From: Bacteroidota bacterium
GTDB taxonomy: Bacteria; Bacteroidota; Bacteroidia; AKYH767-A; OLB10
Length of the DNA: 64,000 bases
Assembly (NCBI GenBank): GCA_016717325.1
Contig: JADKFV010000032.1
Location: 9,235-73,234 of the forward strand
Direction: 5' to 3'
The position numbers were made by a program, and so were the translations under genes. The notes beneath the pieces were generated by a model. It was given only the letters and a program-made list of their open reading frames with translations. It had not been told where the DNA came from and did not search any database. Shown piece by piece: positions 46,803-59,232 of the stretch; positions within the stretch are counted from its first letter, which is position 1, and every line of letters starts with the position of its first letter.

Positions 46803-49800
46803 ATGCAATTAGTTCCTATAGATTTTGACCCTTTTGGTGACAATATAGAAGCATACTCCTATGCCACCACCGAGGCTCAGCGCGAAATATTTACCAACAT
46901 CATTTTTGGTGGCGATGCTGCCAACTGTAGTTACAACGAATCAGTTACTCTGGTTGTAGAAGGTGCATTAAATGTACATGCACTGCAACAGGCTATTGAT
47001 GATGTGCTTGCAAAGCACGAAGCATTGCGCAGTACTTTTTCGGAAGATGGTACTACTTTAACTGTGCAACCAACAATTGGATTTGAACACACCCTTATCG
47101 ATTTGAGTTTGGAATGCGATGGTGTAAACTCTGCTGAATATCGCGAAATACTGTTGGGTGAAGTAACGGCATCGTTCGATTTAATAAATGGCCCGCTTAT
47201 CGATTTTAAAATTATAAAATTTAGCGATTCGCTTTTCCATTTATTGATAACTGCACATCACATTATTTGCGATGGTTGGAGTATCGGAATTATTATGCAG
47301 GATGTGGCAGCGTTTTACAATCAGTATGCTGCAAATGTTTCTTACCCATATGAAGAAACAATTGCATTTAAAAATTATTCAACGTACGAGCAGCAAATTC
47401 ATTCGTCCGATGCATTTATAACCAATATCGATTTTTGGAAAAATATATTGACAGCGCCATTGCCTGTAATAGATTTGCCCATCGATAATACGCGACCTGC
47501 CTTGCGAACTTATAATGCAAAGCGTATAGATAAACCCATAGCACCACAACTGGTAGAACAAATAAAAGCAGCAGCACGCAAAAATGGATGCAGCCTTGTA
47601 AATTATTTGATAGGCACGTTCGAAATATTTTTGTACAAGCTAACCGCAAGCAACGATATAATTATCGGCTTGCCTACTGCCGGACAAAATGCGGCAGGCA
47701 TGAACAGGCTTGTGGGGCATTGTGTAAATTTGCTGCCATTGCGCACCCACATCAACGATAAAGAAACTTTTAACGATTATATTAAACAAAGAAAAAAAAC
47801 GATTCTCGATGCACTCGATCATCAGGAGGTAACGGTAGGTTCTATTATTTCTGCAATAAGCATTACCCGCGATGCATCGCGCATACCCTTAACCCCTGCG
47901 GCTTTCAATGTGGATATGGGAATTGCCGAAGGCCTTGAATTTGCAAACTGCAAAACATCATTTATCAGTAATCCGCGTCAGTACGAAAATTTCGAAATCT
48001 TTTTTAACATAACCGGCAACAATGGGCAACTGATTATTGAAAATACTTTTAACAGCAATTTGTTCGATGAGCAAACCATGCAAAGCCACACCGAAGAGTA
48101 TATACAACTTTTGCAAGCAGTGGTAGAAAATGGCGATTATGCGATAAAAAATATTGACCTCATAACCGAAAAAGAAACTCAAAATTTTGATTTGTGGAAC
48201 GATACATTTTTCGATTTCGATACTGCGCTTACTTTACCAAAATGGTTTGAATCCTCAGCTACAAAGTTTGCAAAAAATATTGCCATTGATGATGGGAAAA
48301 GAACAATCACGTACGAAGAATTAAATGCATCGGTAAATCAACTGAGTCAATATTTATCGGCAAGTGGATTGTTGCCAAATCAGTTGGCCGCATTTTGTTT
48401 GCCTCGTAGTATAGAAATGGTGATTGCTATGATTGCCATTCAAAAATCGGGGGCGGCCTATATTCCCATCGATCCCGAATACCCTGCCGAACGTATACAG
48501 TATATGTTGCACGATAGTAAAGCCCCATTTGTAATCACCAATAGTGCATTGCAGGAGCAAATAAAATTCGATGCACCACACATTGTTTTGCTTGACGATA
48601 ACTGGAAAACGAATTTGAAAGCTAACGACCACAACCCGCCAATGATAAGCGATTCGGGGAGCAATGCCTACATACGTTACACATCGGGCAGTACGGGCAA
48701 TCCTAAGGGCGTGGTTATTCGGCAATTGTCCATTGTCAATTTAATCTCCTCTTTTCAGCGAATTTTAAATTTTAGTTCCACTGATAAATTGCTGGCCGTA
48801 ACCACCATCTCATTCGATATATCGGAGCTCGAAATATTTTTGCCGCTTGTAAGCGGAGCCTCCATCTATCTTGCATCGCGCGATGAAGCAGTTGATGTAC
48901 GTTTACTGGCCAAAATTATAGAAACAAAAAACATTACAACCATGCAGGCCACACCTGCAACATGGCGTGCTATGCTCGATATGGGTTGGATTGGCAATCA
49001 AAACCTTACAGTGCTGTGCGGTGGCGAAGCGCTTACAAGTGATGTTGCCGCGTTTTTAGCAAACAATTGCAAGCGGGCAATTAACGTTTATGGCCCTACC
49101 GAAACTACCGTATGGAGCAGTTATTTCGAATTGCAAAAAACGGATAACGAATTGGAGGCCACAGTGAAACTTGGCAAGGGAATAGACAACACCATGTTTT
49201 ATATTTTGGATGCAAATTTGAAACGTGTGCCTCCTGGTGTAGAAGGCGAAATTTATATTGGCGGTGTGGGGCTTGCTGCAGGCTACTTCAATCAACCTGC
49301 ACTTACAGCCGAACGTTTTATTACTGATCCTTTCGATTTTTCGGGGCTGACAAATATTTATAAAACAGGCGATAAAGGAAAATTTGATTTTGCCGGAAAC
49401 CTCATATACACTGGTCGTACCGACTTTCAGGTTAAAGTGCGTGGTTATAGAATCGAACTTGGCGAAATAGAAAATGCCATCAACTCATTTGATAATATAA
49501 GTGGCAGTGCAGTAATTACGCGTCCCGACAGTACTGGGCAAAATAATTTGTATGCTTATGTAGTTGCGCAAAATAATTTTGCCAAAGCACAACTTAATTC
49601 AGGAAAAGGTAAAGACCAACAATACATAAAGCAAAATGTGGACGATGATTACAATGTTGCATTGAACGAAATAAAAAGATTCTCCCATCTTCAATTGCGC
49701 AGTTTATTAAAATATGGTTTGCATGATAATATTGCGGTAATGGGAGGCGACCACATTTTATTGATACCTAAAATTCAGAATACCTATAAGCATTACACAG

Positions 49801-52069
49801 CAGTTTGTATTGATAAAGAGGAATATGCTGCAACCAAAAATTTGTAGCCAACGAAAATCTTTCACAAACTACTACCGTACAGTTTATTGATGATTTTATT
49901 TCGCAAAAAGATGGCTCATCGGTATTCGACACATTTATTATTGATGGCGAAAGTTTATATTTTAATTCTGCCAATTCTTTTATCGATTTTATTTCGGTAG
50001 TAACAGGATTGCTGAAACCCGGTGGTCAACTTATTATTCTTAATGTGCGCAGTAATGGCCTGGAACATACACGTTTGTTGTTTCATGAGTTGGAACATCA
50101 ACGCATAGATGCTACCATTGGCCGTATAAATCAAAAAGTAAATGAACTTCATCAGTCTAAAAAGGGATTGAGAATAGACCCTGAATTTTTTGAACAAAAT
50201 AAGGCTGCATTCAATGGATTCGAATATTTGCAATACGTTGCCAACGATGTTCCTACAACTTATGAATCGAAATATTTTTACAATGTTATTGCCTGCAAGC
50301 CTCTGCAAATAAAATACGAAGGGCCAACAAGGGTATTGAATTACAAAAAAGACATAGGCAATAAACTGCGCATCAATCATGCTTTATCGGAACATATTTA
50401 TGAAGTAAAAATAATTACCGATATTCCATGTGAGCATCTTTTGCAGGAAGCCGAAGCTCGAAATTTGGTAGAGCTTGCAAATGCAAACAGCATATTAAAA
50501 GATTTAAAAGTGCTTTATCAAAGCTATGGCGAAGGTGTAACCTATGCCGAGTTGAAAAAGCTTGCCGACTCGCGCGAATATTATTTGAAACTTAATTTTA
50601 GCAGTTCGCAGCGCGATGCAAAGTTCGATGCGGTTTTTATGCCATATGCTGTTGCACAGGATTTTGCAAATTTCAATACTGAATTTAATGCTGCCGAAAC
50701 CGAAGATGTTTCTTTTACCAATGTTGAAGAAGAGAATATTCACGAGGACTTTCCATTTCAGGAATTGAAACACCACCTCGAAAGCAAATTACCTGCTTAT
50801 ATGATTCCTCAGCACTATATGTTGCTTGAGCAATTTTTGCTTACACCTGCCGGAAAAATAGATCGTAAAGCATTGCCCGAAATTAAGAGTGTTGCAAAAC
50901 GTAAAAATAAAACATCGTATAAACTGAGTGATACCGAGAAAAAACTTATTCCCATTTGGGAACAACTTTTAGGAGTAAGTAATATAAATCCTGATGATAA
51001 TTTTTTTGAACTTGGCGGGCATTCGCTTATGGCGGTGAAATTAATTATCGAAATTGAAAACAAAACTACTCAACGACTGCCTTTGGCCATTTTGTTTTCG
51101 AACCCAACGGTGCATGCACTTTCAAAATTAATCGATGCGCAGAGTAATCCCACTGCTTCGGAAATTGAAGTATGGGATTCTATAACAACAATACGCGATA
51201 GTGGTGAATTGCCTCCGGTATTTTTTGCCCATGGTGTGAGTGGTAATGTTTTTAAATATTATGCTCTTGGAAAATTGTTGAACGAAGAAGTACCGGTTTA
51301 TGGTTTGCAGGGATATGGACTAAATGGCAAAGATGAACCATTTTACGATATGAAACTTATGGCTGCATATCATGTAAAAGAAGTATTGAAAATTCAGCCT
51401 AAAGGCCCTTATTATATTGGTGGCGGCTCGTTTGGTGGTATACTTGCTTACGAAATGGCACAGCAACTTACACAGGCCGGTTACGAGGTTGCCATGATTG
51501 GTTTGTTTGATGTGGAAGCCGCCAAGAAAACAGAATTTATGAATCCGCTTAAAAAACAGATTACCGAAATTTCGCTAAAATCGCAACGGGCTGTAAACCG
51601 GATAAAATTGTTTACACAATCTAGTATTGGTGACAACTTACAATACTTAAAAGCAAAAATGCAGAATGCCGATGACGACCGCAAGCACATGGAAGAATTG
51701 CTTAACAAAGATAAAATGGCCGAAGAATATGGCAATGAGAGTGCAGCGTATTTTAATAAAATGGAAGATGCTTGTTATACGGCCATGAAAAATTATAAGA
51801 TTGAACCTTACCCGGGTAAGGTAACTTTGTTTCGCGCTATCGATGGCTTTTATAATGTTGAATACGATGAAGATTTAGGATGGGGATTTTATGCTGAAGG
51901 CGGTTGCGATGTGGTAAATGTGCCTGGCACTCATAATGGAATTTTCGAGCATCCACATGTAGTGGCCCTGGCAAAAGCAATGCAGCAGGTTTTGGATAAC
52001 ACGTACACAAACTGCCAAAATAATTTTTCTATTAATGATTACACATTCCACAATGTTGCATTGTTATGA
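46803..52069 (+). CDS. Single-module nonribosomal peptide synthetase, C-A(MT-like)-PCP-TE (one frameshift)
   Basis: About 1755 residues after restoring one A near 49848. Condensation domain 1-450 with the active HHIICDG at 152-158. Adenylation domain from about 480: YTSGSTGNPKGV near 625, FDISELEIFLPL (Asp that binds the amino group), NVYGPTETTVWSS, YKTGDKGKF, and GRTDFQVKVRGYRIELGEIE near 872. Between that motif and the A10 lysine (TPAGKIDRKALPE) lies an insert of about 370 residues with LLKPGGQLIILNVRSNG, like the methyltransferase insert of N-methylating A domains; I could not find a clear SAM-binding glycine motif, so it may be degenerate. PCP: DNFFELGGHSLMAVKL with the phosphopantetheine serine. 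Thioesterase: FFAHGVSGN, YIGGGSFGGILAYEMA (GxSxG) and PGTHNGIF with the catalytic His. Releases a short acylated or dipeptide-type product; substrate not predicted. Confidence 0.92.
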
Positions 52070-52811
52070 GTTGGATGATATTCATTTACAAAACAATTTA
52101 GATTTTACTTTAAACAAAAATAACACAGCAGCGTGGCTGTTTTGCATTGATGATTTTGATTTGATGCCTGCTGAACTACTTCATTTATTATCGACCGAAG
52201 AGAAAAATAAAATGCTGCGGTACAGGCAACAAGAAGATAGATGCAGGTTTTTGTTTGCTCATGCTGCTAAACGAATTCTTTGCAATGCGTATACAGGCAT
52301 AGGTAATACTGAATTAGAATTTGCCGAAAGCCAAAATAAGAAGCCATATTTAGTTGACAGCGAACTGAAATTTAATCTTTCACATTCAGGAAAGTGGATT
52401 GCATTGATTTTTCAAAATGGCAACGATTGCGGAATTGACACGGAAAAAATTCGCCCCGATTTTGATTTTGATTTTTTTGTATCGAAAAACTATCACCTTC
52501 GCGAGCGTCAGAGTTTATCAAACAATGATGGCTCACAATCGCGCAAATTGTTTTTTAAATATTGGGCACGTAAAGAAGCATGGCTTAAAATAACAGGTAT
52601 GGGTGTGTTTGGTGGCCTTCCATTTATTGACACTTCCGATGGCAATAACTTTATAACTATACCTGTAAACGAAGTTAATGTAAGTATTGCATCTCAATAT
52701 TATTTACATTCTTTTGAATATGAAAACAACTATTTTTGCCTTTGTACAACATTTGCCGAAAGTAATATCAACATCATGAATCTTAATTTACTTTTAAAAG
52801 AATACTACTAA
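52035..52811 (+). CDS. Sfp-type 4'-phosphopantetheinyl transferase
   Basis: 258 residues, overlapping the NRPS end by 35 bp; an alternative ATG at 52053 would reduce the overlap. Family motifs: KKPYLVDSELKFNLSHSGKW, CGIDTEKIRP (Mg-binding Asp and Glu) and FFKYWARKEAWLKITGMG (W.xKEA.xK). Transfers the phosphopantetheine arm of CoA to the PCP serine of the NRPS. The overlap shows translational coupling with its substrate. Confidence 0.93.
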   Translation: MITHSTMLHCYELDDIHLQNNLDFTLNKNNTAAWLFCIDDFDLMPAELLHLLSTEEKNKMLRYRQQEDRCRFLFAHAAKRILCNAYTGIGNTELEFAESQNKKPYLVDSELKFNLSHSGKWIALIFQNGNDCGIDTEKIRPDFDFDFFVSKNYHLRERQSLSNNDGSQSRKLFFKYWARKEAWLKITGMGVFGGLPFIDTSDGNNFITIPVNEVNVSIASQYYLHSFEYENNYFCLCTTFAESNINIMNLNLLLKEYY

Positions 52812-52820
52812 TTCAAAACT

Positions 52821-53377
52821 ATGAATACAAGAATAAACTTATGGTCGGGCCCGCGAAATATTAGCACAGCTATGATGTATTCTTTTGCGCAACGCAGATA
52901 CCACTGCCATTGATGAGCCATTGTATGGTTACTATTTAAAACAAACCGAATTTATTCATCCCGGATATTTTCAAATACTCGAATCGATGGAGTGTGATTG
53001 TAAAAGTGATAGAAGAAATTTCCATTGATCGTATAGGCATTGCCGCACAAATGGATTTATATAATCACCTTTCAAATACGAACGAACATGTTGTGGTAAT
53101 AAGTAGTCAAAGTATTCTTGAAAATCCTGAACATGCATTAACGCAATTATGCAATGCCCTTGATATTCCATTCGATAATGCCATGCTGAAATGGCCTGTT
53201 GGCCCAAAAAAAGAAGACGGTTGCTGGGCACCATACTGGTACACTAATATTCATAAATCGAAGGGTTTCGAAAAGAGCGAAAATAAAAACATCACCGTTT
53301 TAACTCAACACGAATTGCTGTTGGAAGAATGTATGATGCATTACAACAAATTAAAATCATACGAAATAAAATTATAA
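52821..53377 (+). pseudogene. Sulfotransferase-fold protein with internal deletion and frameshifts
   Basis: Begins MNTRINLWSGPRNISTAMM, a PAPS-binding P-loop-like SGPRN(I/V)STA motif, then TTAIDEPLYGYYLKQTEFIHPGYFQIL after a frameshift near 52897. From SMECD the sequence jumps to VIVKVIEEISIDRIGIAAQM; in relatives I recall about 60-65 residues between these points, so roughly 190 bp seem missing near 52990. The end is normal: ENPEHALTQLCNALDIPFD, KEDGCWAPYWYTNIHKSKGF. Relatives are often encoded next to a class IV aminotransferase in Bacteroidota, as here (4-bp gap). Either a real pseudogene or a local assembly error. Confidence 0.7.
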
Positions 53378-53380
53378 AAC

Positions 53381-54280
53381 ATGTTGCAGAAATTTAATCC
53401 TCAAAACGAAAACATTTTCGTGTTTGTAAAAGACAACTTATACCCGCGCAATGAAGCAAAGGTTTCGGTATTCGATAGCAGTGTGCAGGGAGGCGATGCC
53501 GTGTGGGAAGGATTGCGTGTGTACAACAATAAAATAATGTCGCTCAACGAACACCTAGATAGAATTGAGGCTTCGGCACATGCATTACAGTTTAATAATG
53601 TTCCATCGCGCGAATTCATCATTGATGCCATAAAGCAAACATTGGCCGCCAATAAAATGGATAATAATGTTCACATCAGATTGACACTTACCCGTGGCGA
53701 AAAAATTACCTCGGGAATGGATCCACGATTAAACACTAACGGTTGTTGCCTTATTGTACTTGCCGAATGGAAGCCTCCTGTGTATGATAATGAAACAGGT
53801 GTAAGCCTTGTAACGGCTCACATAAGACGTAATGGACCACAATTTTTGGATTCGAAAATTCACCACAATAATTTATTGAATAATATTCTTGCAAAAATAC
53901 AAGCCAACCTCATGAATGCCGATGATGCGTTGATGCTTGATAATAATGGCTTTGTATCTGAAACCAATGCATGCAACATTTTCATGATTAAGAACGATTT
54001 GGTATATACTCCACATGCTGATAGTTGCCTGCCGGGTATAACACGATCAACAGTAATAAACATGTGCAATAAAAATGAAATAGTGTGTGTGGAGCGAAAT
54101 TTATCGCTCACCGAATTTTATAATGCCGATGTGGTATTTACATCAGGCACCATGGGCGAGTTAACAAAGGTTAACCTAATTGATGGAAGGAATATTGTAA
54201 ATAAAAAATCGCCCGGTAAATTTTTACAACTTCAGGAATTATTTAAGGAAGTCATTCGCCAAAATGCAGTAGCGATTTGA
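53381..54280 (+). CDS. PLP-dependent class IV aminotransferase (BCAT / D-amino-acid type)
   Basis: 299 residues, intact. VSVFDSSVQGGDAVWEGLRV is the N-terminal signature; Lys159 in FLDSKIHHNNLLNNILAK is the Schiff-base lysine; Glu194 in NGFVSETNACNIF contacts the pyridine nitrogen; LPGITRSTVI and VFTSGTMGEL follow. Lies 4 bp after the sulfotransferase-like gene. Could be a branched-chain aminotransferase-like enzyme supplying the NRPS, but its own specificity is not readable. Confidence 0.88.
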   Translation: MLQKFNPQNENIFVFVKDNLYPRNEAKVSVFDSSVQGGDAVWEGLRVYNNKIMSLNEHLDRIEASAHALQFNNVPSREFIIDAIKQTLAANKMDNNVHIRLTLTRGEKITSGMDPRLNTNGCCLIVLAEWKPPVYDNETGVSLVTAHIRRNGPQFLDSKIHHNNLLNNILAKIQANLMNADDALMLDNNGFVSETNACNIFMIKNDLVYTPHADSCLPGITRSTVINMCNKNEIVCVERNLSLTEFYNADVVFTSGTMGELTKVNLIDGRNIVNKKSPGKFLQLQELFKEVIRQNAVAI

Positions 54281-54504
54281 TATTTAATTTATCAAATCCT
54301 GAATTTCGCCCAAAAAGCAAACAAGATTTAAGTCTTGAAGCTTTACTCTTTTGATTTATAAACCTTTCTTTGTGTTTCAATTTTTTATGAAGCAGTCAGT
54401 AAATTTTTCAGATTGCATAACTTGTACTCTTCTCTAATTTGTAGAAGCTATTTTTTTTAACCGCAGTAAGATTTTTCGCGCTGCTTTTGTAATTATTTTT
54501 TGTC

Positions 54505-57500
54505 ATGACAGTATTTTTTATCCATTGTCCGGTTTTCGAAATTCCTCAAAGTCTTAACAGCTTGTGTTATACTCTGGTGTTGTATAGTTACAATTGCTGA
54601 TGCACAGCTAAACTATTCACGTAGCACCTTCGATGCGGCTTATGTTCCCATTTCTACTGCCAATGGTGCAGTACAAATTGTAGGTGGTAGTGGTGCAAAT
54701 AACTTTTCAACCACTACAGGTGCTTCTAACCTCGATGATGGAACGGCATACATTTCATTGCCATTCAATTTTAATTATGCCGGTACTATATTTACTTCAT
54801 CCCATTTTTGGCAATAAGCACCAATGGATTTTTATACTTCTCTACCGTAAATACAAATTTTTCGAAAATTTCTATATTTGATAATACCCGAATCTTTGGC
54901 ACATTGGCTCCCAACAATTGCCTTGCACCATATTTTGACGACTTAAAATTAGGTGCAGTTGGTACCAACCCGGCAGGTGAAGTATTATACAAAATATTTA
55001 ATGCAACAGCCACCAATGAAGATACATTAGTAATACAATACACTAACATTAGTTCCAGTTTTAGCGCCTTAAGCGGAATGCCGAAGCAACTTAATTTTCA
55101 AGTGTGGCTGTATAAAAATTCGGGGCAAATAGAATTTCGGTATGGCCCGGCTTCAGGCACTACGTTCGATGCGGGCAACGAGTCGGCAAGTATTGGAATA
55201 GAAAATGGCACCGGTGGTATGTACAATTTCATAGATGGTATTGCGGGTTCTACTCACCTGGGTTCGGCTATGTTAACCAGCAATAATTTTCCAAATTATA
55301 ATATTAAATTTACTCCGGGCACACCATTGCCAATTCCTGCTGGTACTTATACAGTGGGTGCTGGTGGTGCATACAAATCTTTGACTACAGCCATTGCCGA
55401 TTTAAATCACAGAGGTGTAAGTGGAAATGTTATTTTCAACCTCACCGATACTTTATACAGTGAAACTGTGGAAGGCGGCAAAAATATTTTTCCTCTTATA
55501 TTAGAAGATGTGAAAGGAACATCATCAACCAATAAGGTTACTTTTCAATCTGTGCTCAATTTAAGCAAGATTGTATCGGTTGGAACTACTTCAACCAATG
55601 CGTTGGTGGCAGGACCAAACTTATATAACATGATTAATGGTAACAACGAGCCAATACTCGCCTTATTTGGAACGGATTATATAACGTTTAAAAATTGTGT
55701 TTTACAATTCCAGTTGGTAATGTGCGTGTTGACAGAGGCATTTGGATAAATAATATTACACCAACAAATGGTGCTACAAATAATTCTTTTGTTGATGTTG
55801 AAGTGAAACTTAACCGCGATTTAAATTTAAGTTCTGCTATATATCAGTCGTCACAATATGTTCCTATTACTGCCGACAGTGGCGCTAATTCGAACAATAC
55901 ATTTTATAACTTTTCGATTAAGAACTGCATTTTCCCCATTACACTTCTTGGTAGCAATTCGTTTCCGGATAATGGCACAATCATAGGCACAACATCATGC
56001 ACAACTTACAATACCATTGGCGATAATATTGATAACGATATTAATAACGATGATCAAACTGCCTACGGAATTAAAGCAGTGTCGCAAACGAATTTAAAGA
56101 TTTTCAATACCACCATACGCAATATTACAAGCATTGGCGCTTTTAATACCGATGGTATAGTATTCGAAAATCCTTCTACACAAACATGGAGTAGTGGCAA
56201 TAACGAAATATATAACAATAAAATTTATACACTAAGAAGTACAAGCACAGCCGCATTAAGAATGTGTGGAATGCGGATAAATGTGACACCAAATTCTACA
56301 GTAAAAATATACAACAACTGGATTACCGATTTGAATAATGCTTCCATTAGTTCTTCAGGCCGAAATTTAGTTGGCGTGCTTTCACAATCATCGGCCACTG
56401 CCACTAATGTTGATTATTATATTGAACATAATAATATTAATTTGAACCCAACCGATGCCAACTGCTCAAACGTGTGTATAGAACTTGGAACTAAGAATGG
56501 CATAAATCATTTTATTTTCAATAATATTTTTTCGAATAAAACACCGAACCAAACAAGCCCACTGTATCATTCAATTTATTATTCGCCCGGAAATTATAGC
56601 ATGGGAACAGGAGATTTAATTACAACAGCTTTTATTTCGAAAATAATACAGGCGTATTTTTGGCGTTACGCCCATTGAAATTTCCCTTCTAAGGCCGATT
56701 GGGATGGTAACATTACTGGCCTTGGCCGAGCAACAAACTATAGAATGCAATCCGCAGTTTGCAAGTGATAAAAACGATTTACACACTGCTAACCTGAGTC
56801 TTAATTCAACAGGAACAACACCTTCGGTTTGGATTACAACCGACATAGATTGCAATGCGCGCACGGCACCGCACGATATTGGTGCTACATTAATTACTAC
56901 CTGTAATGGAACTCCCACAGCAGGAACTGCCGTGGCCAGCAGTTTAAACCCCTGCGCAAAAAGTAATGTGCAGCTTTCACTTATCGGAAATAATTTTGGC
57001 CCCGGCATTTCATTTCAGTGGCAAGAGTCGCTGAATGGAACAATAGGAACATTCTCAAATATTGCAGGCGCTACAAACAATGCTTACCAGATTGATTCAA
57101 TATCAATGGATAAATTTTATCGCTGTTATATTATCTGCAATTCATCCGGAATAAAAGACTCTACAAATATTTTGAATATACTGGTAAGGGCATTGCCAAG
57201 TGTAAACATCATACCAAGCACAGCTTCCATTTGTCAGCCAAATGCCTCAGCACAACCATTGACAGCTTTTGGTGGCGCAACATATTCGTGGGCCCCCGCA
57301 ATAGGATTGTCGAGCACCGTAAATAAGCAAACACTTGCTTCGCCATCGGTTAGTACTACGTATACTGTTACCGCTACATCTACAAATGGGTGCACCAAAT
57401 CGGTAATTTGCCCTGTTATAGTTAGCCGCAGAATTTACATTAACGATGCTACTGCAACTCCAACACAAGTATGCAGTGGCGGCTCATCACAACTCAGCAT

Positions 57501-59232
57501 TGCAGCTGGTACAACTTCCAACTATGCTGTACAACAAATGCCTTACACTAACTATAATGGTACTAAGGGGAAAATCATCTTTCCAATAAATACTAATGAC
57601 GATTACAAAGAGATCAACTTGCCCTCGAAATTCCTTTTCGATTTTTTTGGAAAAACATACGACAAGCTTTTTATTCAGGTTAACGGCTTTGTTTCTTTTG
57701 GCGCAGGTTCAACATTTAAAAATGCACAAACACTTCCAAACAGCAACAAACCCAACAATGTAATTGCATTATGCCAGTCTGATTTGTTATTATCAACAGG
57801 TTCGGTCGATACTTTTACCATTGGAACATTTCCCAATCGTAAATTTGTTATCAGCTATGATAGCCTTCGTTTCTACATCAATGGAAACCCTTCGGGTTAT
57901 ATCGATGGCCAATTGGTTTTGCTCGAAACCCAAAATATTATAGAGAGTCACCTTGCATATGTTAGCAATGGTACAATATCAGTACGTTCCAAAACTATGG
58001 GTATTGAAAATGAAACGGGCACTGTAGGCATAGCACCACCATCGCGCAACGATCAAAATTTTCAAATCACTACTGCCGAAGGGTGGAGATATGTTCCTTC
58101 GGGTGGTAATCCAACCTACTCATGGTCACCGGTAACTAATATTGTTAATGGCACTACATCGAATCCTACTGCCACTAACATTACAGCTAATACCACATAC
58201 ATTGCAACTGCAACTGAAAGTGGAGGTTGTAAAACGCAAAAGCTATTCAATATTACCGTGAGCAATATAAATGCAGCGATTGTAAATACAGCAAATTACG
58301 TTTGCGAAGGCAATAGCATATTAATAAATGCCGGAGCAAGTTCCGGAATACCGCCATACAATTACTTGTGGAGCAATGGATCAATAGCTCCATCATTAAA
58401 TTTAACTTTGGTTGGCACTTCATCGTATACAGTTACTGTTACCGATGCCATTGGTTGTACAAGATCAGCTTCGCAGAAAATAACTTTTGTGCCGTCCCCT
58501 CAGGTATCACTTAGTTCAAATAGTCCGGTATGTGCCGGCACTTCGCTCATTGTAATTGGCAGCGGAGCATTAAACTTTGATTGGGCGGGGCCACAAGGGT
58601 TCTCAACCAACACTTCGGACTTCGAAATTCAAAATATAGATGTTGCCAATGCAGGCGACTACATTGTTACTTGCACAGATAGTTTAGGTTGCAGCACCGA
58701 GGAGGTTTTACCAATATCGGTTTTGCAAAACGACATTCCGCTTGCGGGCAGCAACAGCCCTGTTATTGCAGGTGATAGTATTTTCCTCAATTGTATTGAA
58801 GCTGACAGTTATTTTTGGGAAGGACCTGAGGGTTTTACTTCAACGTTACAAAATCCAGTATTGGAAAATGCATCACAAAATCTAGCAGGAACGTATACTG
58901 TTACTGTCACAAAAGCAAATGGCTGCACATCATCTGCAAGTGTTGATGTAAGTTTGAGCAGTGCAAGAATGCTTGGCGAAGTTACAGAGTCCTCACTTGC
59001 TGAATTAACATGCTATCCTAATCCGGCAAAAAGCAAATTGTTTGTATCGTGCCCCAGTGAAGTGCCGCTGAGCATAAAAGTTTTCGATAATACTGCACGG
59101 CTGGTTCTTTTGGAATCCACAGATTTGAAGAATGTTTCGGAACTCCATGTTGAGCAATTGGCAACAGGTATTTATACAGTGCAAATTTTAACTTCGAGTG
59201 GTTTGTACAATATGCTATTTACAAAAAATTAA
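54505..59232 (+). CDS. Giant T9SS adhesin-like protein with beta-helix and Ig-like repeats (multiple frameshifts)
   Basis: About 1575 residues reconstructed. Removing one T from the run near 54516 gives ATG 54505 and a signal peptide (FLKVLTACVILWCCIVTIADA, 20 of its residues hydrophobic). Breaks are seen near 54516, 54810, 55702 and 56640-56760. The first third has a globular lectin-like part (YISLPFNFNYAGTIF, QIEFRYGPASG), then AGTYTVGAGGAYKSLTTAIA, a usual entry to right-handed beta-helix regions, and Asn-rich helix turns. The last ~840 residues are Ig-like/SprB-like repeats (SYTVTVTDAIGCT, NAGDYIVTCTDSLGC, AGTYTVTVTKANGC) and a T9SS tail (CYPNPAKSKLFVSC, YTVQILTSSG). Predicted surface adhesin. 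Converges with mqnA, overlapping 4 bp. Confidence 0.82.
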
